From Alligator mississippiensis (taxonomy: Eukaryota > Chordata > Crocodylia > Alligatoridae), in assembly GCF_030867095.1 (NCBI RefSeq), contig NC_081824.1:143125433-143189432 (forward strand): a DNA stretch of 64,000 bases. Reading direction: 5' to 3'. The translations under genes and the position numbers were made by a program. The notes under the pieces were generated by a model that was not told the origin of the DNA, did no database searches, and saw nothing but the letters and a program-made list of their open reading frames with translations. Positions 1 through 11,659 of this stretch are shown here, in pieces (positions within the stretch are counted from its first letter, which is position 1; every line of letters begins with the position of its first letter).

Positions 1-980
1 TAACATGGGATGTTCCTGCACTTACTGTATACGAGTTCTCCAAATCTTACACAGTTTATTAATGAAAAATAAAGGAGAACATTGAAGGAATTGTTAATTT
101 GTGACCCAAATACCTTATGCTTCTTAAACCATTTTTCCCTTGAATAGATTATCTGAAAGCAATATTCTGGCATGACTTTAATCAAATTTAAAAGTAATGC
201 AGGCTAATCTGCCAAGGTCTGGTACGTCTGTGAAAAATTATTTCTTAACTTAAGACCAGCTTCAGTTCTGAAAGTCTGCTATTCATGAAATAACCAAGCA
301 GCTGTATCTCAGGCTGTCCCTTCTCCCCCCCACCCAGCCAAATGCTGGTACCTGGAATTAAGCACTTTATATAGCTTGAGTTCCACGTTTTAGGCTTCAT
401 TTTGGTTTTATTTGGTTTTTTTGGAAAGCTTTATGCATGGAACTTGGATTTGGTTCCAGTAAGCAGCCAGAAACTTGGGTGCTTATCTTATCCTTTGAAG
501 GTCTCTCACTGACTGCATATGCTCTTTGATGATCTTCCTTTTATCTGTTTATGTGCTACATTTTGTTTTGGAGGAATAGGTTAGGATCAGAACCTTGACA
601 TTTCTCTAGCTGGTTTTCTGCCATTCCAGGACTTGGCATCATGGCCTATTATCCCCTTTAAATTTTTTTTCTTGGAAGGGTAGCTCATTAAGTTCTTTGG
701 CATTTACTGTCTTCAAGACATGACCTGGTAGTCTCTCATCTGCCACAAGAGAGGGTAACCCTCAGCTGAATCCTCCTGTCCTGTTGCTTTAGAATTCAAG
801 AAGTATTTTGTATCTTAGGCTTCAAAAGTATACCTCAGTTCTGTAAAGTTCATTCCTCCATTCTTGTAAGAAATCAGGATAAATCACTACCCAAACCTGA
901 AAACTGGCTTTAATTCAAGGGGGATGTAGAAGTGTGCAATCAAGGGTGGGCAAAGACTGGCCCATGGGCCGGACTGGGCC
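1..980. other. Intergenic, nothing recognised
   Basis: AT-rich non-coding DNA with no persuasive open frame, repeat or RNA gene by eye. Confidence 0.5.
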
Positions 981-984
981 CATG

Positions 985-1462
985 GCAGACTCCATTTCTC
1001 AGCAGCCCTTGTCTGCATTGTTGTGGCCAATTTCCATGGAGATCTCAGGTGTGGTGGAGCCCTGACAGTGCAGAGCCAAGGTTTCTGTGGAAACCATCCC
1101 CAGCAGCACTGGCAGGGCACACAGCATGGCACTGAGCTGCTCCAGGGCTGAGATCTTGCAGTGGTGACAGTGTGACCCAGAGCTGGGGCAGAGCTCCAAT
1201 CCACTGCCCGCATGCCCTACTCAGAGGCATGCAGGCAGCAGATTGTAGTTCTGCCTCGGCTCCAAACCACACTTTCACCACTGCAAGATCCCAGCCCCAG
1301 CCTTGAAGCAGCTCCCCATTCAGCAGCATGCCCTGCCAGTGCTCCTGGTGTTGATCTTCATGGAAACCCTGACCCCCTGCTGTCATGGCTCTGCTGCTGC
1401 TGGGGTCTCCATGGAAACTGGCTGCAGCAACATGACAAGAGCTGCTGGGAAATGGAGTCCAG
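985..1462. repeat. Fold-back element with arms of about 230 bp
   Basis: The left arm 985-1212 and the right arm 1222-1462 are imperfect reverse complements around a centre near 1217. Paired blocks include ATCTTGCAGTGGTGA (about 1151) with TCACCACTGCAAGATC (about 1275), and GACTCCATTTCTCAGCAG (about 989) with CTGCTGGGAAATGGAGTCC (about 1442). GC content exceeds that of the flanks. The open frames over it come from the GC-rich composition and are not genes. Confidence 0.75.
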
Positions 1463-1469
1463 CTACCAG

Positions 1470-3015
1470 CCAGATCCACCTTTTTACCCACCCGTGGTGT
1501 AAATGGAGGTGAGGAGATGGGTATTTTTTTTCCCAGAAAAGGCCACAAGCAAAGATGTGGGGAAAACTAATTTCAGACTAGGAAGGAGACTTTACCAGTA
1601 ACTGGAGTTCTTTGAGACTTGCTGTCCATATACACATTCTTACTTGTGGATATGTTCAGCTGCCTTTGACCAAGACTTTGTTTTGCCCTTGTACTAACCA
1701 TGAAGTGTGCCTCTGCCCTGGCCAACCACGTGGGAACAACGAAGGATGGCACATATTTCCTGATCCTCAGCTGCTCCAGAATCTGAGTCCTTACCTCAGA
1801 GGAAGAGGGGAAGGAAAGTGGGGTTTGAACATGTGTAGACAACATACCTAAAAAAATTCAGTTGTAACTAAGCAAACTTTCCCTTCTTATAAGCACAGTT
1901 TCCACATACACACTCTCACTTGGGGATAGCCCCACAACATTTCTTCCATCTACCTGGAGATTAGTCTTGAAGTTCACCCTGAATGAAGGGCAGTCCTGTA
2001 ATATGCAGCCTCTGCTCTGTTGGCAAAGCATTTATGACCCAGATACCTTGTTCCAGGTGAACCCAAACCCCCAAACTGACCACAAGCTCTCCATTTGATA
2101 ATAGACAAATGTTATTGATGCACAGTGACAGCAGTTAAAATTATGCAAACAATTCTATATCTACCAGTCCTAGAGCTGTCACAGGGGGAAGGTACATCTG
2201 GCCAGTATGCAAGCTTCACCCTGAGGTCCTCTTGAATGTCAGATGTCAGCAGATTGGAGGTCAAGGGCTGAGGCCCACCCTCACAAGTTGAGTGGGTGAG
2301 ATGGGCTGGTGGTGTGCCATCTGTCCATGGGGGCCTCAAGTTCCGCTCTCGGGGACCCTTTGCTGCTCTGAAATCCCTCCTTTTGTGTTCTGTCTCTCCT
2401 CTGATGACTTTTTATCTCTGGGTATCGTTGATTGGTTTCCCTGTGGTCATCATTTTGTCCATGTTCTGTCCTGTCAGCATATTTCTTAGTTCCAACAAAC
2501 CCATCAACATGCAAACATCTTTACCGTGTGGTACATGTCTTCATTTTCCCAGCCTGTGTGTCTGCTGGCTTCAGACACAGTGGGCCTTGAACGATAATTT
2601 GTCACAAACAGGCTTTTAGAAATCAATTAACCTTTGCCATTTGCCTGGACCTTTGTTCTAATGCAATATTTACCTACAAGCCAACTGCCAAAAGCAAACC
2701 TCTAAATACCATTTTCTAGCTATCATCCTTTAGAAGTATCCAACATCACATAATGATTGGTGAAAAGACATATTGAACACCGGGTGGCCGACTTTTAGAT
2801 TTTGTTTACAGAAGTGGCCTGGCAGAGTGGGCATCAATCACAGAAGGCAATCCTACCATGGCAGTCTCAGAGCAGTGTTACATGACCCAATATCTAGTTG
2901 AACTGTCTCTAGAACAATATCACTGTGCCCCCAGGCCCCTCAAGCCACAGCCTCAGAAAACCATGGTTTTAAAGGAAGGTTTTGTTCCCATGCAGGCAAT
3001 AGGCTAATACCCTCT
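1470..3015. other. Intergenic, nothing firmly recognised
   Basis: Only short open frames without family resemblance. 2280-2620 is more evenly composed and could be an old repeat, but I could not identify it. Confidence 0.4.
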
Positions 3016-3019
3016 GAAA

Positions 3020-3355
3020 ATCATAGGAAAGTAGGACTGGAAGAGATCTCATGAGGCCATTTAGTTCAACCCACCACTCATGGCAGGATTATTAGTGGCT
3101 AAACTATCCCAGCCAAGTGTCTGTCCAACCCATTCTTAAAAATTTCCAAAGATGGAGATTCCATAACTTCTCTAACTATCTTGTTACCTAGTGAGCAAGT
3201 TCCTCCTAATATCTAACCTAAATTTCCTCTGTTGCAGCTTGAGGCCATTGCTCCTAGTCCTGTCCCCTATAGCCACAGAGAAAAGCTCATCTCCATTCTT
3301 TTTCTAATGACTCTTCAGGTATTTGAAGACTATTATCAAATCCCTTCTCAGTCTT
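3020..3355 (-). mobile_element. Old CR1 LINE, 3' part (interrupted; resumes at 4772)
   Basis: Antisense CR1: begins TCATAGGAAAGTAGGACTGG with GTTCAACCCACCACTCATGG following, runs through the TAGTCCTGTCCCCTATAGCC block and stops at TCCCTTCTCAGTCTT, where a younger CR1 is inserted. It is more diverged than the insert. Confidence 0.85.
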
Positions 3356-4765
3356 TCATAGATTTTCATAGATTTCATAGACATTAGGGCTGGAAGGGAC
3401 CTCGGAAGATCGAGTCCAGCCCCCTGCCCAAAGGGAAGGAAGTCAGCTGGGGTCATAGGATCCCAGCAAGATAAGCATCCAGTTTCATCTTGAAGGTGTT
3501 CAATGAAGGCGCTTGAACCACCTCCGGTGGCAGGCTGTTCCAGACCTTGGGGGCTCGGACAGTAAAGAAATTCTTCCTTATGTCCAGCCTGAAACGATCT
3601 TGTAGTAGTTTGTGACCATTCGACCTCATCATCCCTTGGGGCGCTCTGGTGAACAAACGTTCCCCCAGATACTGGTGGTCACCCCTGATAAACTTGTAGG
3701 TGGCCATCAGATCAGCCCTGAGCCTGCGCTTTTCCAGGCTAAAGAGCCCCAGGGCTCTCAGCCTGTCATCGTAGGGTCTGCTTCCCTGACCTCTGATCAT
3801 GCGCGTGGCTCTTCTCTGGACTCTCTCAAGCTTCTCCACATCCTTTTTGAATTGTGGAGCCCAAAACTGGACGCAGTACTCCAGCTGCGGCCTCACTAAG
3901 GCTGAGTACAAGGGGAGAATGACGTCCTGGGATTTGCTTGAGAAGCATCTATGGATGCAAGCCAGCGTTTTGGTCGCTTTACTAGCCGCAGCATCGCATT
4001 GCAGGCTCATGTTCATCTTGTGGTCAATGATGACCCCCAAGTCTCTTTCTTCCATAGTGCTAGCCAACACAGCACTGCCGAGCCTATAAGGATGCTGCGG
4101 GTTTTTTTTCCCAAGGTGGAGAACCTTGCATTTATCGGCGTTGAACACCATCAGATTCTCACCCGCCCTCTTGCTGAGCCTGTCCAAGTCAGCCTGGATC
4201 ACCCGCCTGTCTTCTGGTGTGGATGCTTTGCCCCAAAGTTTGGTGTCATTGGCGAACTTGGCCAGTCCGCTTCTGACTCCAACGTCCACATCATTAATGA
4301 AGATGTTGAACAGTATGGGTCCAAGGACAGAGCCCTGGGGGACCCCACTGGTCACAGGACACCATGATGAGTGACTTCCATCAATTACTACCCTCTAGGT
4401 CCGACCCCGGAGCCAATTTTCCAGCCAGTGGATCGTGGAGGACCCAAGGCGACAATTGGCCAGTTTCTCCAAGAGGCGATCATGGGACACCAGATCGAAG
4501 GCTTTTTTGAAGTCAAGATATATGACATCAATCTCTTCTCCCTTGTCCAGGTGATAGGTCACCTGGTCGTAGAAGGAAATGAGATTGGTCAAGCAAGACC
4601 TACCCGCAACAAACCTGTGCTGGCTATCCCTTAAGATGTTGATGTCGGCCAGTCTATTAAGGATGGCCTCTTTAATAAACTTTTCTAAGATCTTCCCCGG
4701 GATAGAAGTCAGGCTGATGGGCCCATAGTTAGCCGGATCCACTTTCCTCCCTTTCTTGAAATAAG
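3356..4765 (-). mobile_element. Young CR1 LINE, 5'-truncated, with an inactivated reverse transcriptase
   Basis: A 1410-bp insertion on the minus strand flanked by AGTCTT at 3350-3355 and 4766-4771. It encodes the reverse transcriptase C-terminal two thirds: NYGPISLTSIPGKILEKFIK, VIYLDFKKAFD, SGVPQGSVLGPILFNIFIND, then the C-terminal region ending NTFKMKLDAYLAG. The usual FADD catalytic box reads FAND (Asn codon 4248-4250), and one in-frame TAG (4395-4397) interrupts it, so it cannot be active. The 3' end (low coordinate) carries the CATAGA-type repeat typical of CR1. The 5' end is truncated just before the NYxPxSL motif. Confidence 0.93.
3453..4742 (-). pseudogene. CR1 reverse transcriptase open frame, broken by one stop and an active-site change
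   Basis: Two segments in the same frame, 4742-4395 and 4394-3453, are separated only by TAG at 4395-4397. The first holds fingers and palm motifs, the second SGVPQGSVLGP, FANDT and the CR1 C-terminal region. It lacks the endonuclease domain and ORF1. This is a retrotransposon remnant and not a host gene. Confidence 0.9.
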
Positions 4766-4771
4766 AGTCTT

Positions 4772-4950
4772 CTCTTATCCAGACTAAATAACCCTAGTTC
4801 TTTCAGCCTTTCCTCATAAGTCTTGCTTCCTAGACTTTATTGCTCTCCCCTGGACTCTTTCCAATCTGTCCACATATTTATTGAAATGTAGGGTTCAAAA
4901 TGATGTATTCCAGATGAGGCCTTTGCAAATGCAGAGAAGATTCCATTCAG
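4772..4950 (-). mobile_element. Old CR1 LINE, continuation of the 3020-3355 copy
   Basis: Resumes exactly where the 3355 fragment stopped (CTCTTATCCAGACTAAATAA, CCTCATAAGTCTTGCTTCC, TGGACTCTTTCCAATCTGTC) and fades near 4950. Removing 3356-4771 restores a continuous CR1. Confidence 0.8.
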
Positions 4951-4954
4951 TAAG

Positions 4955-7755
4955 CCCAACGTCTTGGAAACAATATTGGCAAGGGAATCTACTGATCTCA
5001 GTGGAATTTAGAGACCACCTTAGGCAAGCACCTTGGGTGAGTCTTTAGCCAAAGTCTCACTTCAGCCAAATAGAAAGCAGTGTAAGGAGGATCTGCCCTG
5101 GGGACTGAATCTTGCCAACTCTTTTTGCAAAGCAAATTTTTGTTCCAAATTATCACTTTTATGGAGAGGTAGAACAAGAAGTGTCTTGCCATTGGTTTAA
5201 AAAAAGACAGGATGTAAGGATCATATTTAAGTCCTATGGTAATGCAAGAATCCTTATACATGGAAATGCCCTGGCTACATCCTTGAGGAACCTAAAGACC
5301 ACTGGATGGGAGAATACAGGAAGGTTGTTAATTGGGCCAAAATGGCTGCCAGATGTACTCCAAACTCAGAAATAGGTTTATGTTCCCAAGTTCTAAATGT
5401 TTCAGACCATGCACTGGAACAAAAGAGTTGGTTGGAGCAGCAGGATTTTAGGGATACAGGTAAGCAAGTCAGGTTAAATCCTTCTTACTGTGGATGAGGA
5501 TGTCCTTCAGTGAGACAAAACACCCTTGCTCTACCTAAGTGAGTTGCCTACCATCTATGCTGGGAGCACAGATCAGGGTGAAACACCCTCCTTGCATCTT
5601 CAGTAAGCAAGTCTGGAACTAGAGGAGAAATCGTTGGACTCAGTGCTAACATCACTAAGATATCCTGGTACCAGTATTGGTCTCACCTATGCAGGGGCTA
5701 TTAGGATCAGCCAGCAGAGTCTTGCCAGCCCCTGCAGATTACCAAAGGGATCAGAAACATGGACAGGAAAATATACAGGAAAACTCCTGACTCAGGAGTT
5801 AGCTTAGATAGGGAGCCTGGGCTGACCTCAGCTGCAAAAAAGCTTTGGTCCTCAGATCATCCCAGTCTGAAAACATATACTGGTGGTGGAGGCTTGGAGT
5901 CCTTGATTTCGTACTTGTGATGTGGTTAAACGGCTCTGCTGATTGTGATCCCCCACAACAGTCCAAAAGCTAGGAAGGTGCAAGAATGAGAGGTGTATCT
6001 CGCAGTACATCAAAACCGGAACAGACTGCTTCCTTGCTCAGGCAGAGAGCCCTGACACTACCCTGTTTGTTTATATAAGACTCAGTCAAGTTGTGACAAG
6101 CAGAAACATTATCACAACCGCCCTGTATGTGGTGGATGAAAAGCCTTGCAGGCTCACTATACTGCCTAGAGTTTGACAATATTGATGTGGAGCTTTGTCT
6201 GCTCCCTAGTACAAGGACCCTGAGCCTGAAGGCTGCTGATAAGCTCCACATCCCAAGAAAGAAGCATTTGTTACCATGAATACTTTCTGAAGGGAAAGTA
6301 TACCTTGGCAATATATCACAAAGGGCCCTCCAGTCTCATCAACCAATGGCAGATATAGAACCACAGTTTGAGGAGAAGAAAGCTCCTTTGAACCCTTTGG
6401 TCATAAAAGAAGTGCAGGAGAGACAAACCCAGACTGTGGACTGTGAAGACCTACAGCCCAGTGTGGCACAGGAAGATGAAGCTGACTAGCAGGCACCTGC
6501 ATAGCTTGGTTGATGCTAGGTCAGGTCTGCCATAGCACAGAAGCCATATTTTTAATAGAATGTGTAACCCCTGAAGTTCAGGGCCGGGTTTTGCTCTCTT
6601 TAGCATGCAAATCTTCAATAGTTTCAGCAACTGTAGCTTATTTAGAAAGGTAGCAGAATCAATCCCTTGGGAAATGGGAAGGAACTGAACACAACCCTCA
6701 AAACGTTGTGAAGCTGAGGAACCTTCTCAAGCATAACTCTCTGCTGTGAAGTTTCCTTTATTCTCACAGCTCCAGTTCCTCAAGTCTCTCCTGCTTTTCT
6801 CCAAGACACGCTGCTATTAGATCTGCTTCTTTACTCCTGCATTCCTCTGCATCCTACAGAGATGATAGCAAGAAGAATTATAGCCAATTCATGTGTCTGC
6901 CCGCCAGTTAGAAATATATTGTGTCAGAGTCAAGCCAGTAAACACCAATAAACAATATGACAGCTGTCCAGCCTATTTGACCCTTAGACAGTTTTTAGTG
7001 CTTTCCACTTTATTGAAATGAGGCATTAATAGCCAAGATGTGTTTCAGGATATATAGCCCCATAGTACTTTGAATTACCATGTTTATTTTTATAACCAAA
7101 GATCTGGTTCTTTTGTGTTTCTAATATTCCTGAAGCTACACATCACATTGTTTTATTGTGTTTGTTCTTTTTTTATTTCAATAAGGAAAGTTGCATACCC
7201 AGACACCACAAGAACATGATTAAACAAACAGCCACCACTATTTCTTTTTTCTATCATGAGATTATAACTGTTTTGGGACAGGGACCACTTCATACTGTTT
7301 TGTATAGGGCTTCTCCTAATAAAGGTGTCTGAACCTGATTGAGCTTTATTGTAATAAACTTTCCTTAATTATTAATATAGTGCCAAGTAGAGAAAAGTAG
7401 GTAGTTTGAGCATTGGCAACATGTAAGGTGTACATGCATGTGCACCCCCTGAGATCAGCAGTGTACCCCCTGAAAGTGCCAGCTGTGAAACTGGAAGTGC
7501 CGGGGGAAGTACACTTCTGGTTTCGCTGCTGGTTCGGCAATCAGCTGGTCTAGAAAAGCACTAAAAGCACTCCCTGGTTGGTGATTGGCTGTGGGCGCAC
7601 CCCCCGCCAGATTTGGGAGTCACTGTTGCCCATGACTTTTTGAGAACACATGACCCTAATGCAAAGAGGTAGGAATCTACACCCCTCCCTTCCCCCTCAT
7701 TCTGCACTAAGAACTGTATGGGCAGAATCCTGCACCAGGTACACACTTGGTTACT
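4955..7755. other. Intergenic, nothing recognised
   Basis: Mixed-composition non-coding DNA with no ORF showing family resemblance. 7430-7620 is GC-richer with GGAAGTGC-type repeats that may belong to an unidentified DNA element. Confidence 0.4.
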
Positions 7756-7758
7756 TGA

Positions 7759-10420
7759 AGGCTAGGGACAAATATTCAAAAAGCCAGAGCCTGAATTGGT
7801 TCAACCTTTTCAGGTTAGTCTAACCTGGCTAGGCTGAACCAGTTTGTAACAGCACAGATATGCGGGTACATGCCTACAGTTGCTCAGGCCAGGAGCCAGG
7901 GTTGCTAGAGCACACCTTCACACACAGGAAAGCTGTGCTTGGGGGGGAGGGGGGGGTGCGTGGCCAGTTTAGGCTAAACTGGCCATGGAGGGGTTTCATT
8001 CCTCCCTCCCTGTCTGACTGTCAGGGACCTGAGGCAGGTCTGCTGGGCACCCGTGCTCCCCCCCACAGCTGCTGCATGGGCCAGCATGGCCCCTAACACA
8101 GAGGGGACAGGGAGGGGGGTTATTCTCCCCTCTACCTCCACTGCCTCCGAGGGACTGCAGCTGCATCTGCCCACCCCGACTGCCTCTGAGTGGCAGAATA
8201 AGCTCCCTCCTGTCCCCTCTGCCAGAGGGAGGGAGAATAACCCTGGTCCCTGCCCCCACCCCAAAGGGTTCCTGCTAGCTGGTGTCTGTCTGGCCCCCAG
8301 GTGGGGCTGGCAGGGGAGCAGGCTTCCTGGGTCAGTTCAGACAAGTGGCAGAGCCCTGAATCCACCGTGCCCTCTGCCCTGTGAAGCACCTGGGGCTGCA
8401 GCCTAACAAGCAGCTGTGGCCTGACTGGGGAGGGGGTGCTGCTCTGCCCCCTCATCTGCAGCTGCTGCTGCCACTGTCAGGTCACTGGGATTAGGTGCGG
8501 GAAGCTTCTGTGCTGTGCATGGAGCTCTGGCTGCAGCCCCCAGATGTCCTTGGAAGGCGGAAGGCACCTGCATGGAAGGCTTCAGTCCTGGAGCTCCAAG
8601 TGCAGGGCACAAGATGCAGGGCTGAAGCTCTCCCCCCCCGGCTGCTGAAGCAGCAGGAATGGAAAGGGGAATCACCACAGCAGGTGAGGGGAAGCTGGTT
8701 TGGACTGGCAGCACTTTCTTCCCTTGCCTCAAGCTGCAACTCCTGCTGCACCCAGCAGCACCACTCGGGGCTGGGGGAGCTCCCTTCAGTCTGGTGAAGG
8801 CACTGGCAGGCCCAGAACCCAACAGCCAGCCACTGTGGGGGCTGGCTACAGCTGCATGAGCCCACGCAGAACCTTGGAGCCAGCCTGGCTAGCAGCCACC
8901 AGCCATGCACTGGGCCGGGCCAGCCTGCACTCGCTGACAGGGCTCAATGTCCCTGTTACTGAGCCACAGCTGCCCGGAGTAGTCCCACCCCTGCAGCCTG
9001 GCTTAGCCAGACGGTGCAGCTGCCTTGGCTGGGGCTGAGCGAGGCCAGTCTAAGCTGCAGGGGTGGGGCCACCCCATCAGCCGCAGCTCCATCACAGCTG
9101 CTCCCCATTCCTCAGCTAAGCTGGGCCAAACCAGGGAGTGCCACACAGAGCCCCTCCCCAGTGCTGTGGGGCGGGGAAGGGGTGCTCTGTTGAATACTGG
9201 GTGTACTCTTCCCCCTTCTCCTCCTCCCACACCCATGGGGCGGGGGGCTCTGTGTGGCACTCCCTGGCCTGGCCTGGTTCAGCTGGGGTTCAGGGAGCAG
9301 CTATGATGGAGCCGCATCAGCTGGGGTGGCTCTGCCCCCATGGCCCAGACCAGCCTTGCTCAGCCCAGGCCCAGGCCCAGGGAGCCACACAGTCTGACTG
9401 GGCTGAGCCTGGCCAGGCCGCGGGGGCAGGGCCACCCCCGGCAGCATGGCTCCATCACAGATGCTTCCTGAGCCCTGATTAAGCCAGGCCAGGCCGTGGA
9501 GTGGTGCACAGAGACCCCCTCCCCGCCCCATGAAGGTAGGGGGAGGGGGAAAAAATACTCCCCAGCACTGGACAAAGTGCTCCCTCCCTATCCTGTAGAG
9601 GTGGAGGATGGGGAAGGAAGGAGGAGAAGGGGAAAGAGTCCCTCTCCCAGCACTGAACAGAACCCCCCTCCCCGCCCCACCACAGGGGAGGGGAAGAGCA
9701 AAGGGAAGAGTCCCCTTCGGGGGCTGGGCAGATTTCCAGAGTCCCCCTCTCCACCCCAGGGGGAGGAGGAGCAGGAGTCTCCTCCAGCACCGCACAGAGC
9801 CCCCCACCCACCCTGGAGGGAGGAGGAGGGCGAAGAGCCCTGTCCTCCCACCCCCCAGCATAGCCCCGTTTTGGTGAAGGCAGCAGAAAGAAGGGTTAAT
9901 TCTTCCCTCTGCCCTACAATCAGGGTCTGCCAGCCCCAGGGGCCACCACCACAGCTCCCTCCCCTCTGCTCCCTGGCAGACAGGCTGACCCCAACTGTGA
10001 TGGGGGAAGAGGGGAAGGAAGGAAGGAAGGAAGAATTAACCCCCTCCCTGCCCATGTTGCCTTAATGGGGCCTGGTCCACCAGTGTCTCCACTATGGCCA
10101 GTCCCTGCTTGGGCTGGAAAGCAGAGGGCCAGGGCCAACCCTGCTGTGGAGCAGAGAGCCCCACACAGCCCAGAGAGCATGCTGGGATGCTGGAGGAGTA
10201 TGGTTTAAACTTAAACTAGGAAGGGGTCTGGGAGAGACAATGCATAAACCGGTTTGAGCCCAATCAGTTAAGTGTGATACTACATTCAAACAGGTTTATC
10301 ACAAACTGGTTTTGGCCATTTTGAAACTGGTTTATGTGCACTGAATGTTTGTTCTATTACAGGTTTAAACCAGTTTCTGATCAATTAAACCAGTTTATGT
10401 GTAATGTCTGTCCCTAGCCC
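7759..10420 (+). mobile_element. Large GC-rich non-autonomous DNA element with GGGCTAGGGACA ends
   Basis: Begins AGGCTAGGGACAAATATTC and ends ATGTCTGTCCCTAGCCC, so the termini are inverted repeats. The first 150 bp and the last 180 bp match the elements at 15437-16228 and 29136-30105. The right subterminal region repeats AAACYRGTTTA five or six times. The 2-kb interior (about 7900-10200) is GC-rich with repeated CCCCTCCCCRCCCC / GGGGAGGGG blocks. No transposase was recognised, and the long open frames on both strands are composition artefacts. Confidence 0.65.
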
Positions 10421-10429
10421 AAGAGGGCG

Positions 10430-10670
10430 GACAGAGCAATTCACAGAGGGCAGGTTTGAGCTATTTATAGACAGCACAGACTAGGAATGGGATGAAATTT
10501 ACAGCACAAGAAGAGCTGTGATATCTAATTGGTTTCACACATTGTTTATTGTAAACAACAAAATTAATAATCACAAAAATATTTGTAATATTTCCTTTAA
10601 GGTAATACAGGGCTGCAGAACTCCTTGAAAGAGAGGTGCATGTTATTTTAGGCAATGGTTGATCCTCTGA
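10430..10670. other. Short AT-rich spacer, nothing recognised
   Basis: AT-rich DNA between the GC-rich element and the LINE; no feature seen. Confidence 0.4.
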
Positions 10671-10671
10671 A

Positions 10672-11650
10672 TCATGGTGTACACATAAGAAGTCTAGTCA
10701 GGTGCCTGATGAATCCATTTGTGGCTCTCAAGCCCAATTCAAGAGTGATGCAGCTTGTTACAAGTTTCACAGCTCCATGCGTTGTCTGAGTTGGAGTCCA
10801 AGTTACAGTATGCTGCTTTCTTCTTTCTTGCTTTGCTGCCATCCTCTGGATCAAATTCACTTTATGTTGAACTTCATCCTGTGCCAGATATTCCCTCCAG
10901 ATTGGATGGGATTCTGCTCACTCCTCCCATCTTTCTACATTGATGTTGAATGACTTCATATCATTTTTGCATACATCATGGTACCACTATAGAGGGCAAC
11001 CTTGCTTTCTAAAGCCATCTCAAATCCCACCATACAAAATGTTCTTGGGGATATGGTCTCCTCCCATTTTCTTGACATGGCCGAGCCATCACAACCTCCT
11101 CTTTTTGGTAGTAGTTCCTAAATCTGTCAGTCCTGCCCACTCCAGTGCCTCTATATTTGGCATTTTGTCTTCCCACTTTATTTTCAGGATCTTACACAGA
11201 CACCTCGTGGAAGTTGTTCAGTCTCCTGATATGCTTAGCATATGTAGTCTACATTTCTGAACCATAAAGCTGGGATGACAGCACACAAGTCTCGTAGATT
11301 TGCATTGTCATCTTAGATGATTATTTGCTGTTATTCCATGCACATTTCTGCAGTAGCCCAAAAATCTTAGCTGTTTCTCCTATTCTTTTAGGCAGTTCAG
11401 TCTGAAGGTCAAGATTTCTGCTGATTGTAGATCCCAAGCAGCAAAAGCTGTCAACAACACCCAGAGATTAACACTTTGGAGTGATGTCAGGCACTGGTTC
11501 TTCCACCCCTTTTGTACATGATCAGTCTTCTTGAGACTAATTGTCAACTCAAAGTGCTTCCATGATGCAGAAAATCTGCCCAAGAGATTTTGTAGGGAAG
11601 AGTCATTCTGGGCAACTAAGGCCGCATCATCCATAAAGAGGAAAATCTCT
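10672..11650 (-). mobile_element. Degenerate non-LTR LINE, RT C-terminal part and zinc-finger tail
   Basis: Minus-strand translation gives DDAALVAQNDSSLQNLLGRF then ELTISLKKTDHVQ near 11540-11630, the palm region after the catalytic Asp pair in RTE/jockey-like LINEs. Further on come RRLNNFHEVS, ARPCQENGRRPYPQEH and VNLIQRMAAKQERRKQ, then a broken Cys/His tail. Frameshifts and stops are many. The terminal 190 bp match 22890-23105. Clade assignment is tentative. Confidence 0.7.
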
Positions 11651-11659
11651 CAGAATCAG

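Noticed and set aside
2281..2514. 77-codon basic, Arg/Lys/His-rich minus-strand frame
   Set aside because: No recognisable family, start context or splice partner; could be an old repeat, too weak to call.
3453..4355. 300-codon frame as a candidate host gene
   Set aside because: Clear CR1 reverse transcriptase with element ends and flanking repeats.
7860..10289. Many long overlapping frames on both strands
   Set aside because: GC-rich repeat interior of a DNA element; Pro/Gly/Ala-rich translations in all frames, no motifs, no splice context.
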